This document shows positions 44,084 to 52,412 of a stretch of 64,000 bases of DNA, one piece after another (within the stretch, counting starts at the first letter, position 1; the number at the start of each line of letters is the position of its first letter). The stretch lies in NCBI GenBank assembly GCA_025938935.1, contig JAPCWB010000001.1, forward strand, positions 682,001 through 746,000. Reading direction: 5' to 3'. This DNA is from Novosphingobium sp. MW5 (GTDB lineage Bacteria; Pseudomonadota; Alphaproteobacteria; Sphingomonadales; Sphingomonadaceae). Under the pieces are notes generated by a model. The model had not been told where the DNA came from. It saw only the letters and a program-made list of their open reading frames with translations, and searched no databases. A program made the translations under genes and the position numbers.

Positions 44084-45364
44084 ATGGCCACTTCACCCGA
44101 TCTTTCGCCCGGCGAATCGCCCGAAGCACTGGTTGCCCGCCTCGCCAGAGCAGGCCGCGCTGCACAGCGCGTGCTGGCGCGGACCAGCGATGCGGACAAG
44201 GCCTCGGCCCTGCGCGCCGCGGCGGAGGCCATGCGTACCGCTGAATCCGGGATTCTCGCCGCCAATGCGCTCGACGTGGCGGCGGGTGAAGCGCGCGGGC
44301 TTTCGGGCGCCATGCTCGACCGGCTGCGGCTCGATTCCGCGCGGCTTGCCGGGATTTGCGATGCCCTCGACCAGGTGGCCAGCCTGCCCGACCCGGTGGG
44401 CGAGGAAATCTCGCGCAGCACCCGTCCCAATGGTCTCGTGCTCAGCCGGGTGCGCGTGCCGATCGGGCTGATCGGCATCATCTACGAAAGCCGCCCCAAC
44501 GTGACCGCCGACGCGGCAGCCCTCTGCCTGCGATCGGGCAATGCCGTGTTGCTGCGCGGCGGCAGCGAGGCCGTGCATTCAAATCGCGCGATTCACGCGG
44601 CGCTTGTTACGGGTCTCGCAAAAGTCGGCATGCCCGCCGATGCCGTCCAGCTCATGCCCAGCCAGGACCGCATGCTGGTTGGGGCCATGCTCACGGCGGC
44701 GGGGCTGATCGACATGATTATCCCGCGCGGCGGCAAGAGCCTGGTCGAACGCGTCCAGGCCGATGCCCGCGTGCCCGTACTCGCCCACCTCGACGGCATC
44801 TGCCACACCTATATCCACGCCGCCGCCGATCCCGACATGGCGCGCGCCATCGCGCTCAATGCCAAGATGCGGCGCACCGGCATTTGCGGGGCGATGGAAA
44901 CCCTGCTGCTCGACGCGCAGTTCCCCGCCTCGCAGGCCGTTGTCGCGGCGCTGCTCGATGCGGGCTGCGAACTGCGCGGCGATGCCCGCGCCCGTGCGCT
45001 CGATCCGCGCATCGTCCCGGCCAGCGCCAACGACTGGGACTGCGAATACCTTGATGCCGTGCTGTCGGTCGCCGTGGTCGATGGCCTCGACGAGGCGCTG
45101 GCGCATATCGCCGCGCACTCTTCCAGTCACACCGAGGCCATTGTGACCGGCGATGATGCGGCGGCCGAGCGTTTCCTGAACGAGGTCGATTCGGCGATCG
45201 TCATGGTCAATGCCAGCACCCAGTTTGCCGACGGCGGCGAATTCGGACTGGGTGCGGAAATCGGCATTGCCACCGGTCGGCTCCACGCGCGCGGGCCGGT
45301 CGCGCTTGAAGGACTGACCACTTACAAGTGGCAGGTTCGCGGCACCGGCCAGGTGCGCCCCTGA
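44084..45364 (+). CDS. proA: Gamma-glutamyl phosphate reductase
   Basis: Second step of proline synthesis: NADPH reduction of glutamyl-5-phosphate to the semialdehyde. The 426-residue product has RVPIGLIGIIYESRPNVTADA, LCLRSGNAVLLRGGSEA, DMIIPRGGKSLVERVQ and the cysteine-containing RTGICGAMETLL; the last part carries VNASTQFADGGEFGLGAEIG. ATG at 44084. It leads the long plus-strand run proA-nadD-rsfS-rlmH-envC-ctpA-dsbB-coq7. Confidence 0.95.
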   Translation: MATSPDLSPGESPEALVARLARAGRAAQRVLARTSDADKASALRAAAEAMRTAESGILAANALDVAAGEARGLSGAMLDRLRLDSARLAGICDALDQVASLPDPVGEEISRSTRPNGLVLSRVRVPIGLIGIIYESRPNVTADAAALCLRSGNAVLLRGGSEAVHSNRAIHAALVTGLAKVGMPADAVQLMPSQDRMLVGAMLTAAGLIDMIIPRGGKSLVERVQADARVPVLAHLDGICHTYIHAAADPDMARAIALNAKMRRTGICGAMETLLLDAQFPASQAVVAALLDAGCELRGDARARALDPRIVPASANDWDCEYLDAVLSVAVVDGLDEALAHIAAHSSSHTEAIVTGDDAAAERFLNEVDSAIVMVNASTQFADGGEFGLGAEIGIATGRLHARGPVALEGLTTYKWQVRGTGQVRP

Positions 45365-46014
45365 AACGGCCCAGACCTCTTACGGGACCCCTGACCGGGC
45401 TGCTTGGCGGCAGTTTCAATCCCGCACATGGAGGCCATCGGCGGATTACCCTGTTTGCGATGGAGGCACTGGCGCTGGACGAGGTCTGGTGGCTGGTTTC
45501 TCCCGGCAATCCATTGAAGCCCAAAGCGGGAATGGCCCCGCTCGCCTCGCGCCTCGCATCGGCACAAAGGCAGGCGCGAAGGAGCCGGATCCGCGTGACC
45601 GCGGTGGAGCGGGAACTGGGCACGCGCTTTACCGTCGATACCCTCGCCGCAATCCTGCGGCGCTGGCCGAAGCGGCGTTTCGTCTGGCTGATGGGCAGCG
45701 ACAATCTGGCCCAGTTCCACCAGTGGAAGGACTGGCGGCGCATCGCGCGAATGGTGCCGATTGCCGTAATCGCCCGACCCGGCTATGATGGCGCTGCCGT
45801 GGCGAGCCCCGCCATGGCCTGGTTCGGCCGATACCGGCGGTCTGCAGCCAGCCTTGCACACGGTAGCGACTGGAGCGCGCCTGCGCTGGTGCTCTTGCGT
45901 TTCGATCCCGATCCGCGTTCGGCCACCGCCATTCGCCGCGCCGACCCTTCATGGGCCAGTCGCATTGCTATCCCATCGCTTCGCGACGGCGTTACCCATT
46001 CCCGGGTGAACTGA
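45328..46014 (+). CDS. nadD: Nicotinate-nucleotide adenylyltransferase
   Basis: Converts nicotinate mononucleotide to deamido-NAD. The 228-residue product has GLLGGSFNPAHGGHRRIT near residue 24, RRFVWLMGSDNLAQFHQWKDW, and the terminal SATAIRRADP (ISSTxIR-like). It begins at a GTG at 45328 overlapping the last 37 bases of proA; no later ATG or GTG precedes the catalytic motif, although a CTG at 45361 overlapping the proA stop is conceivable. proA-nadD-rsfS is a common alphaproteobacterial order. Confidence 0.92.
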   Translation: MAGSRHRPGAPLKRPRPLTGPLTGLLGGSFNPAHGGHRRITLFAMEALALDEVWWLVSPGNPLKPKAGMAPLASRLASAQRQARRSRIRVTAVERELGTRFTVDTLAAILRRWPKRRFVWLMGSDNLAQFHQWKDWRRIARMVPIAVIARPGYDGAAVASPAMAWFGRYRRSAASLAHGSDWSAPALVLLRFDPDPRSATAIRRADPSWASRIAIPSLRDGVTHSRVN

Positions 46015-46057
46015 TCGTGCTGCTTAAGTTACGGAAACAGGAGCCGATTTTTTCTTC

Positions 46058-46453
46058 ATGAACCAGGCAAGTACAGAGCCGGCAAACCCCGGCGCGATCC
46101 CTCTTCCCCCTTCGGAACCGGGTTCGCTTCACGCCCTGGTGCTCCAGTCGCTGGATGACGACCAGGCGCAGGAAATCGTCTCGATCCCGCTCGAAGGCAA
46201 GACCGCGATCGCCGATCACATGGTAATCGCCAGCGGTCGTTCGACTCGCCAGGTCGCCGCCATGGCGCAGAAACTGTCCGAGCGAATCAAGCAGGGCGGC
46301 TTCGGGCACGTCCGCATCGAAGGCCTGCCCGCGGCAGACTGGGTGCTGGTCGATGCCGGCGACGTCGTCGTACACCTGTTCCGTCCGGAAGTGCGCACTT
46401 TCTACAACCTTGAGCGCATGTGGGGCTTCGACGGCCCTTCGGGAGCCGCTTGA
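46058..46453 (+). CDS. rsfS: Ribosomal silencing factor RsfS
   Basis: Binds uL14 and blocks subunit joining in stationary phase. The 131-residue product has the RsfS core: LHALVLQSLDDDQAQEIVS, HMVIASGRSTRQVAAMAQKL and WVLVDAGDVVVHLFRPEVR followed by FYNLERMW. The N-terminal 20 residues are proline-rich and variable. The ATG at 46058 gives the full domain. Its stop overlaps the TTG start of rlmH. Confidence 0.95.
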   Translation: MNQASTEPANPGAIPLPPSEPGSLHALVLQSLDDDQAQEIVSIPLEGKTAIADHMVIASGRSTRQVAAMAQKLSERIKQGGFGHVRIEGLPAADWVLVDAGDVVVHLFRPEVRTFYNLERMWGFDGPSGAA

Positions 46454-46875
46454 AGATCCACCTGATCGTACGTGGCAAGATCGGCCGCTCGCCTGAGGGA
46501 GAGCTGGTCGATCGCTACGTGAAACGTATTTCGTGGCCGCTGAAGATCACCGAACTGCCGGACGTGGGCGGCACCGTGCCGCCGCCATCGGCCACGCCCT
46601 CGCGCGACGTCCTGCTTGACGAGCGGGGCAGGCAGCTTTCGTCCGAACAGTTCGCCGAGCTTATGGGCAAGTGGCAGGACGAGGGCGTGCGCGAGGTGCG
46701 CTTCCTGATCGGCGCTGCCGATGGTCACGGCGATGCCCTGCGCGCCGAAGCGGACCTGCTGATCGCCTTCGGCGCCATGACCTGGCCGCACATGATGGCC
46801 CGCGCCATGCTCGCCGAGCAATTGTGGCGGGCGAGCAGCATTTTGGCTGGCCATCCCTACCATCGTTCGGGATAA
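46450..46875 (+). CDS. rlmH: 23S rRNA pseudouridine1915 N3-methyltransferase RlmH
   Basis: SPOUT methyltransferase acting on assembled 70S ribosomes. The 141-residue product has LKIHLIVRGKIGRSPEGELV at the start, LLDERGRQLSSEQFAELMG, and VRFLIGAADGHGDA with the SAM knot, ending MLAEQLWRASSILAGHPYHR. The start is a TTG (46450) overlapping the rsfS stop by 3 bases, as expected for coupled translation; it aligns with the usual N-terminus. Confidence 0.95.
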   Translation: MKIHLIVRGKIGRSPEGELVDRYVKRISWPLKITELPDVGGTVPPPSATPSRDVLLDERGRQLSSEQFAELMGKWQDEGVREVRFLIGAADGHGDALRAEADLLIAFGAMTWPHMMARAMLAEQLWRASSILAGHPYHRSG

Positions 46876-46886
46876 GGCCGCCCACG

Positions 46887-48104
46887 ATGCGCACGTTCCC
46901 CGTCCTTGCCGGCCTGCTCGCAATTGGCGCAATTGGCGTGGCGGCAATGGCGCAGCAGGCGGACCTTGCGACTTACGACAATGCCGGCGATGCCCGCGCT
47001 GCGCTGGCAGAGGCGCGCCGCGAAGGTGCTGCCGCCCGCCAACGCGCCGAAGCGCTTGAGGCAGAGGCCGCCAAGGCCAGTCAGCAGGCTGACCGCACCG
47101 CCCGCGAAGCCGCCGCCGCCGCCGCGCGCATCCAGGAGGCCCAGGCCACCATCGCCGCGCGCGAGGCCGATATCCGCCTGATCGACGAGCAACGCGAGGA
47201 ACTGCGCGCCCGGCTGGCCCAGCGCCAGCTACCGGTTGTGCGGCTCACCGGCGCGCTCCAGCGCCTGTCGCGGCGCCCGCTAACCCTGTCGCTGCTGCGG
47301 CCCGGCTCGCTCAAGGACACGGTCCACATGCGCGCCATGCTCGATACCATGCTGCCCGAGGTCCAGCGCCGCACTGCCGCGCTGCGGGTGGAAATCGACA
47401 AGAGCAAGGCGCTGCGCGCCGCTGCGCTTGCCGCGGTCGAAACGCTCAAGGCCGAACAGGCCGAACTCGGGCGCCGCCGCCAGACCCTTGCCGCGCTGGA
47501 AACACGCCAGCGCCTCGATCTCCGCCAAACCAGCGGCACTGCCGACCGCGAGGCCGAACGCGCGCTGGCGCTGGCCGAACAGGCGCGCGACCTTGATGGA
47601 CTTACCGCGCAGCTTGGCGCGGCGGGCGAACTGCGCGAAGAACTCGCCGCCCTGCCCGGGCCGGTGATCCGCCCGGCCAATCCGCAGGCGGCGCAGGTCA
47701 GCGCATTAGAACAGTCCCCTTCGCCCAGCGCGTCTTCCACGCCTGCCTTCCAGATGCCGGTACAAGGCCGCCTGATCGCCGGTTTCGGCGCTGCGGTGCC
47801 GGGAACACCGCGCTCGCAGGGCGTCGCCTTCGCCACGCGCGGCGGGGCGCAGGCCGTGGCCCCCGCGCCGGGACGCGTCGCCTTCGCCGGGCCCTATCGC
47901 GGTTACGGTTCGATCGTCATCATCGACCACGGAGACGGCTGGACCAGCCTTGTCACAGGCCTTGCCCAGATCGACACGGCAGTGGGCCGCAATGTCGTCG
48001 CCGGATCGCCGCTCGGGCTTGCCGGGCCTGGCCGTCCGGTGGTCAGTCTCGAACTTCGCCGCGACGGCAAGCCGGTCAATCCGCTGGATTTCGCCCGCTT
48101 GTGA
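46887..48104 (+). CDS. EnvC-like murein hydrolase activator with degenerate LytM domain
   Basis: The 405-residue product has a signal peptide (MRTFPVLAGLLAIGAIGVAA), a long alanine/arginine/glutamate coiled coil (about residues 30-230), a linker, and a C-terminal LytM-like domain: GRLIAGFGAAVPGTPRSQGV, PAPGRVAFAGPYRGYGSIVI, DHGDGWTSLVTGL. The zinc-binding H...HxxxD and HxH are replaced (SQGVAFATRG and VSLELRRDG), so it should activate amidases instead of cutting peptidoglycan itself, as EnvC does. ATG at 46887, 11 bases after rlmH, with ctpA next. Confidence 0.88.
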   Translation: MRTFPVLAGLLAIGAIGVAAMAQQADLATYDNAGDARAALAEARREGAAARQRAEALEAEAAKASQQADRTAREAAAAAARIQEAQATIAAREADIRLIDEQREELRARLAQRQLPVVRLTGALQRLSRRPLTLSLLRPGSLKDTVHMRAMLDTMLPEVQRRTAALRVEIDKSKALRAAALAAVETLKAEQAELGRRRQTLAALETRQRLDLRQTSGTADREAERALALAEQARDLDGLTAQLGAAGELREELAALPGPVIRPANPQAAQVSALEQSPSPSASSTPAFQMPVQGRLIAGFGAAVPGTPRSQGVAFATRGGAQAVAPAPGRVAFAGPYRGYGSIVIIDHGDGWTSLVTGLAQIDTAVGRNVVAGSPLGLAGPGRPVVSLELRRDGKPVNPLDFARL

Positions 48105-48210
48105 ACGCGTTTTGTCGATCATTTCTTGTGGGCCCGCCGCATCCGCGCCATCTGGCGTTAAGCAGTCCCGCGCTATAGACTCGCGGCAAACCCGATCCGA
48201 AAGGCCTCTG

Positions 48211-49551
48211 ATGGCGACCAAGCTTTCCACCCTCGTCCGTACCTCGCTGCTGCTCGGCGCGGTATCGATCCTGCCGGCAGCGACCGCAGGCCTTGCCGCG
48301 GTCGATGGGCGTTCCGGGCCGGAATTCGGCAAGCTCTACACCATCTATCAGCTGGTGAAGGCAAACTACGTCGACAAGACGGATGACGACAAGCTGATCA
48401 AGGGCGCCATCGACGGCATGCTCGAAAGCCTCGATCCGCACTCCGAATACCTCGAAGGCGCCAGCCTGACGCGCCTCGATACGATGATCGATGGGTCCTA
48501 CTCCGGCCTCGGCCTCTCGGTGCAGAGCGAGCAGGAAACGGTGAAGGTCATCTCGCCGATGCGCGGCAGCCCGGCGGCAGCGGTCGGTGTCAAGGCGGGC
48601 GACTACATCACCCACCTCGATGGCAAACTGATTTACGGCCTGCCGCTCGACGATGCCGTCGCGCAGATGCGCGGCGAGGCAGGCACCAAGATCCGCCTGA
48701 CCATCGTGCGGCCCGGCCGCGATGAACCCTTTGACATTACCGTTACGCGCGGCGTTATCACGCTCGAGCCGGTCACGCACAAGCTGACCGACGGCATCGG
48801 CGTGGTCACGGTCAACGAATTCAGCCGCGATGTCGGCCGCTACGTCAACGACGCGATCGAGGCGATGCGCAAGGAAAGCGGCGGCCGCATGCAGGGCATC
48901 GTGCTCGACCTGCGGCAGAATCCGGGCGGCTCGCTTGATGAAGCCGTGGCGCTTTCGGACCTGTTCCTGACCAAGGGCGATATTGTTTCGCAACGCGGCC
49001 GGATCGCTTCGGAAAACCAGTATTACCGCGCCGAATCAATGTTCCGCGGCGATGTCGCCGCTGGCCTCCCGGTGGTCGTGCTGATCGACGCGGGTTCCGC
49101 CTCGGCCTCGGAAATCGTCGCCGGCGCGCTGCAGGACCAGAAGCGCGCGCTGATCATGGGCGACCGTTCGTTCGGCAAGGGTTCGGTCCAGTCGATGATC
49201 CGGCTTGACCGCACCCACGCGGTGAAGCTGACCACGGCGCGCTATTTCACGCCTTCGGGCAAGTCGGTGCAGGAAGGCGGGATTGAACCCGACATCCGCG
49301 TGCCGCAGCTGTCCGACCCTGACGCCGCCAAGCGCGCCAAGCTGCAGATCCGCGAAAGCGACCTGCGCGGCCACCTGATCAACGAGATCTCGATGGACGA
49401 CAAGAAGCTGGAAAGCGACAAGGCCGAAGATCCGCGCTTCAAGGAAACGCCGGAAAGCCTCAAGGCCAAGGGTATCACCGACTTCCAGCTGCACTATGCG
49501 ATCAGCACCCTGAAGCGGACCGGCGGAAGCCAGCTTGCCAAGGCGAAGTAA
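48211..49551 (+). CDS. ctpA: S41 carboxy-terminal processing peptidase
   Basis: Periplasmic serine protease with a PDZ domain that trims or degrades envelope proteins, often wall hydrolases. The 446-residue product has a signal sequence (LVRTSLLLGAVSILPAATAG), YSGLGLSVQSEQETVKVISP as the PDZ start, LDLRQNPGGSLDEAVALSD, then the catalytic serine in GSASASEIVAGALQD and lysine in GDRSFGKGSVQS. ATG at 48211. It directly follows the envC-like gene, a conserved pair; its substrate might include the M23 proteins. Confidence 0.94.
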   Translation: MATKLSTLVRTSLLLGAVSILPAATAGLAAVDGRSGPEFGKLYTIYQLVKANYVDKTDDDKLIKGAIDGMLESLDPHSEYLEGASLTRLDTMIDGSYSGLGLSVQSEQETVKVISPMRGSPAAAVGVKAGDYITHLDGKLIYGLPLDDAVAQMRGEAGTKIRLTIVRPGRDEPFDITVTRGVITLEPVTHKLTDGIGVVTVNEFSRDVGRYVNDAIEAMRKESGGRMQGIVLDLRQNPGGSLDEAVALSDLFLTKGDIVSQRGRIASENQYYRAESMFRGDVAAGLPVVVLIDAGSASASEIVAGALQDQKRALIMGDRSFGKGSVQSMIRLDRTHAVKLTTARYFTPSGKSVQEGGIEPDIRVPQLSDPDAAKRAKLQIRESDLRGHLINEISMDDKKLESDKAEDPRFKETPESLKAKGITDFQLHYAISTLKRTGGSQLAKAK

Positions 49552-49569
49552 CGGGGGCATCTGGCGCGC

Positions 49570-50028
49570 ATGACGAACCTTCAGAAAGCGCGCTGGATCA
49601 CCTTGCTGGTGCCTGCCGCATTGCTCGGCGGCGCCTATATCTCGCAATATGTCTTCGGGCTGTTCCCCTGCGAGATGTGCTGGTGGCAGCGCTACCCGCA
49701 TTTCGTGGCGATTGTCTTCGCATTGATCGGCTTTGCCGTGAAGGGTGAGCGCTGGCCGGTCGCGCTGGCGGCGCTGGCGGTGCTGGTGTCCGGCCTGATC
49801 GGTGCCTTCCACGCCGGGGTCGAATATGGCTGGTGGGAGGGCTTCACCCGTTGCACCTCGATGGTCGAGAAGGGCAGCGATCCGCTTGCCGCCGTGCTCG
49901 CCGCGCCGATCACGCGCTGCGATGAAGTGCAGTGGTCGCTGTTCGGCATATCGCTCGCAGGCTTCAACTTCCTCATTTCCACCGCTGGTGCGCTTGCCGC
50001 ACTGGTGCTGCTGGGCCGCCGCCGATGA
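49570..50028 (+). CDS. dsbB: DsbB-family disulfide bond formation protein
   Basis: Inner-membrane quinone reductase that reoxidises DsbA-type proteins. The 152-residue product has four hydrophobic segments; the first periplasmic loop carries PCEMCWWQRYPH (CxxC), and a second loop carries two cysteines (FTRCTSM and ITRCDEV), the complete set for the electron relay. ATG at 49570, 18 bases after ctpA; its stop overlaps the coq7 ATG (ATGA). Confidence 0.92.
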   Translation: MTNLQKARWITLLVPAALLGGAYISQYVFGLFPCEMCWWQRYPHFVAIVFALIGFAVKGERWPVALAALAVLVSGLIGAFHAGVEYGWWEGFTRCTSMVEKGSDPLAAVLAAPITRCDEVQWSLFGISLAGFNFLISTAGALAALVLLGRRR

Positions 50029-50542
50029 GCAAGTCCCGCTCTGACCGGATGCTGCGCGTCGACCAGGCGGGCGAATATGGTGCGACGCGGATCTATGCCG
50101 GGCAGATGGCGGTCATGGGCGGCCGCGCCCCCACGCTTCCGAAATTGCCGCCATGGCCGCACAGGAAGCCGGGCACCGCGAAAAGTTCGATCGCCTGATT
50201 GCCGAGCGCCGGGTTCGCCCCACGGCCTTGCAGCCGGTGTGGTCTGTTGCGGGTTATGCGCTGGGCGCGGCGACGGCGCTGCTCGGCCCGGAAGCGGCGA
50301 TGGCCTGCACCGCCGCGATCGAGACCGAGATCGACCGCCACTACACACAGCAGCTTGAGGAACTGTCGGACGGCAGCGACCCCGAGCTCGCCGCGCTGGT
50401 CGAGGAATTCCGCGATGACGAGCGTGAGCACCGCGACGCAGCACTTGCGGCAGGAGCCGAGCGTGCGCCCGCCTATCCGTTGCTCTCAGGCGCGATCCGG
50501 CTCGGCTGCCGCATGGCAATCCGTCTTTCGGAACGGATTTGA
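50025..50542 (+). CDS. coq7: Demethoxyubiquinone hydroxylase, COQ7 family (one frameshift)
   Basis: Di-iron enzyme of ubiquinone synthesis. It starts MSKSRSDRMLRVDQAGEYGA, and the iron ligands follow in MAAQEAGHREKFDRL, ETEIDRHYTQQLEEL and FRDDEREHRDAAL. The frame breaks near 50141: TTCCGAAATT where TTCCGGAAATT would continue APTLPEIAAMAAQEAGH. Adding one G gives 172 residues. Ubiquinone is needed for respiration, so a real null is improbable unless another hydroxylase exists. The ATG overlaps the dsbB stop, linking quinone synthesis with quinone-using DsbB. Confidence 0.9.
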
Positions 50543-50635
50543 TCCGAAACAAGGCGGGGCGGAACTTGCCGCTTCATCTACCGTTCAAGCCGAATAGGCC
50601 CTATATCGGTGACAGTTCTGCCTAGGAGTAACCCC

Positions 50636-51208
50636 ATGCGCCTGACCATTGCCCTTTCGCTCGCCGTGCTGGCAGGGGCCACTCCGGCGCTCGCGCAGGA
50701 AGCCGACAACGAAAAGGTGAACGCGGTGATCGTTTACGGGCAGGACGAATGCCCCAAGCCGACCGGCGACGAAATCACCATCTGCGCCCGCAAGCCCGAG
50801 GCGGAGCGCTTCCGCATTCCCAAGGGCCTTCGCGAAACGCCTAGCGCGACAAGCGAATCGTGGAACAGCCGCGTCATGGCTTACGAACGCATCGGCAAGA
50901 CCGGCACCATGTCATGCACGCCCTCGGGCGCGGGCGGCTGGACCGGCTGTTCGCAGAAGCTGATCGAACAGGCCTATGCCGAAAAGCAGGGCGAGGACAT
51001 GAGCTTTGCCAAGATCATCGAGGAGGAACGCGGCAAGCGCCTCGCCACGATCGATGCCGATGCCGCTGCCACCCAGGCCCGGGTCGAGGCGGTTGAGAAG
51101 GAAATCGACGCGAAGAAGCGCGCCGAGCAGGAGGCTGAGGAAGCCGCCCAGAAGCCGCTGACCCCGCCGGTGGCCAATCCGCCCGCGACACCGCCGAAGA
51201 GCAACTGA
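50636..51208 (+). CDS. Secreted hypothetical protein
   Basis: A 190-residue protein with a clear signal peptide (MRLTIALSLAVLAGATPALAQ), a middle with four cysteines (GQDECPKPTGDEITICARKP, TGTMSCTP, WTGCSQKLIEQA) that may form two disulfides, and a charged coiled-coil-like C-terminus ending in a proline-rich tail. AGGAG lies 8 bases before the ATG. I do not recognise a functional family. The neighbouring dsbB would serve its disulfides if periplasmic; that link is speculative. Confidence 0.75.
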   Translation: MRLTIALSLAVLAGATPALAQEADNEKVNAVIVYGQDECPKPTGDEITICARKPEAERFRIPKGLRETPSATSESWNSRVMAYERIGKTGTMSCTPSGAGGWTGCSQKLIEQAYAEKQGEDMSFAKIIEEERGKRLATIDADAAATQARVEAVEKEIDAKKRAEQEAEEAAQKPLTPPVANPPATPPKSN

Positions 51209-51238
51209 CCCCCCGCAGGCTTTCCGGTGATTTAACCT

Positions 51239-51255
51239 TAACCCTCCTTGGGTTA
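51239..51255. promoter_or_regulatory. Inverted repeat just before wecB
   Basis: TAACCC (51239-51244), 5 bases, GGGTTA (51250-51255): a perfect 6-bp inverted repeat 11 bases before the wecB ATG. An extra TTAACC directly precedes it. It could be an operator or an mRNA hairpin close to the ribosome site. Confidence 0.4.
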
Positions 51256-51266
51256 GGGATACCTGC

Positions 51267-52412
51267 ATGAGTGCGCCACACCCTGCAAAGATCCTTGTCG
51301 TCTTCGGCACCCGTCCGGAGGCGATCAAGTTGTTCCCCGTCGTCGCCGCGCTGAAAGCGGATCCGCGGTTCGATTGCAAGGTCTGCGTTTCGGCGCAGCA
51401 CCGCGGCATGCTCGACCAGGTTCTGGAGATCGCGGGCATCGTGCCCGATCACGACCTCGACGTAATGAAGCCCGACCAGAGCCTCGATGCGCTCACCGCC
51501 GTTCTGCTCACCGGCCTCGGGCAGGTGATGGATGCCGAAAAGCCCGACCGGGTGATCGTCCAGGGCGATACGGCGACCGCGATGTGCGGCGCGCTGGCCG
51601 CCTATTACCGCAAGATCCCGGTCGACCATGTCGAGGCGGGGCTGCGCTCGGGCAATATCTATCACCCCTGGCCCGAGGAGGTGAACCGCAAGATCATCGG
51701 CTCGATGGCCTCGCTCCACTTTGCGCCGACTGATGTTTCACGTGAAGCTTTGCTCCGCGAAAACGTCGATCCCGCGCGCGTTCACATCACCGGCAACACG
51801 GTGATCGACGCGCTCCACTGGGTCTCTGCCCGTATTGCCGAGAACCCGGCCATGGTCTCTGGCCTCGCCGAGGTGGAGCAACGCTTCAAGGGCAAACGCA
51901 TCATTGGCGTCACCAGCCACCGGCGCGAGAATTTCGGCGGCGGCATGGAAAACATCGCCGAAGCCGTGCGCCAGATCGCGGCGCGCGATGACGTGGCGAT
52001 TGTCTTCCCCGTCCATCTGAACCCCAACGTGCGTGCGGTGATGAACACGGCGCTTGCGGGACTCGACAATGTCGCCCTGCTCGAACCGCTCGACTACCCG
52101 CACTTTGCGCGCCTGCTTGGCCTCGCCGAAATCATGCTCACCGATTCGGGCGGCGTGCAGGAAGAGGCCCCCGCACTCGGCAAGCCGGTGCTGGTCATGC
52201 GCGAGACAACCGAGCGGCCCGAAGGGGTAGCTGCCGGCACAGCGCGGCTGGTTGGCACCGATGTCACTCGTATCGTTACCGAAATCTTCACCCTCCTCGA
52301 CGATAAGGCTGCCTACGAAAAGATGGCGCGGGCGCACAATCCCTTTGGGGACGGCACCTCTGCGCGCCAAATCGTGGAGCTGCTGGCAAGTGAAATCGGA
52401 TCGCAAACCTGA
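51267..52412 (+). CDS. wecB: UDP-N-acetylglucosamine 2-epimerase (non-hydrolysing)
   Basis: Interconverts UDP-GlcNAc and UDP-ManNAc for surface polysaccharides. The 381-residue product has VFGTRPEAIKLFPVVAALK, VQGDTATAMCGALAAYYRK, HVEAGLRSGNIYHPWPEEVN, GVTSHRRENFGG, and ITDSGGVQEE-like LTDSGGVQEEAPALGKP, all active-site motifs. It overlaps wecC by 23 bases, so the two enzymes make UDP-ManNAcA together. First gene of the polysaccharide locus. Confidence 0.95.
   Translation: MSAPHPAKILVVFGTRPEAIKLFPVVAALKADPRFDCKVCVSAQHRGMLDQVLEIAGIVPDHDLDVMKPDQSLDALTAVLLTGLGQVMDAEKPDRVIVQGDTATAMCGALAAYYRKIPVDHVEAGLRSGNIYHPWPEEVNRKIIGSMASLHFAPTDVSREALLRENVDPARVHITGNTVIDALHWVSARIAENPAMVSGLAEVEQRFKGKRIIGVTSHRRENFGGGMENIAEAVRQIAARDDVAIVFPVHLNPNVRAVMNTALAGLDNVALLEPLDYPHFARLLGLAEIMLTDSGGVQEEAPALGKPVLVMRETTERPEGVAAGTARLVGTDVTRIVTEIFTLLDDKAAYEKMARAHNPFGDGTSARQIVELLASEIGSQT
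51734..51749. promoter_or_regulatory. Weak parS-like sequence inside wecB
   Basis: TGTTTCACGTGAAGCT matches the ParB site at 14 of 16 positions with a perfect core TTTCACGTGAA. It is 40 kb from parAB and within codons for the conserved DVSREALL, so chance is possible. Confidence 0.3.

Noticed and set aside
51228..51256. TTAACCTTAACC before wecB as a CtrA site
   Set aside because: The two TTAA are separated by 2 bases instead of 7; described as an inverted repeat instead.
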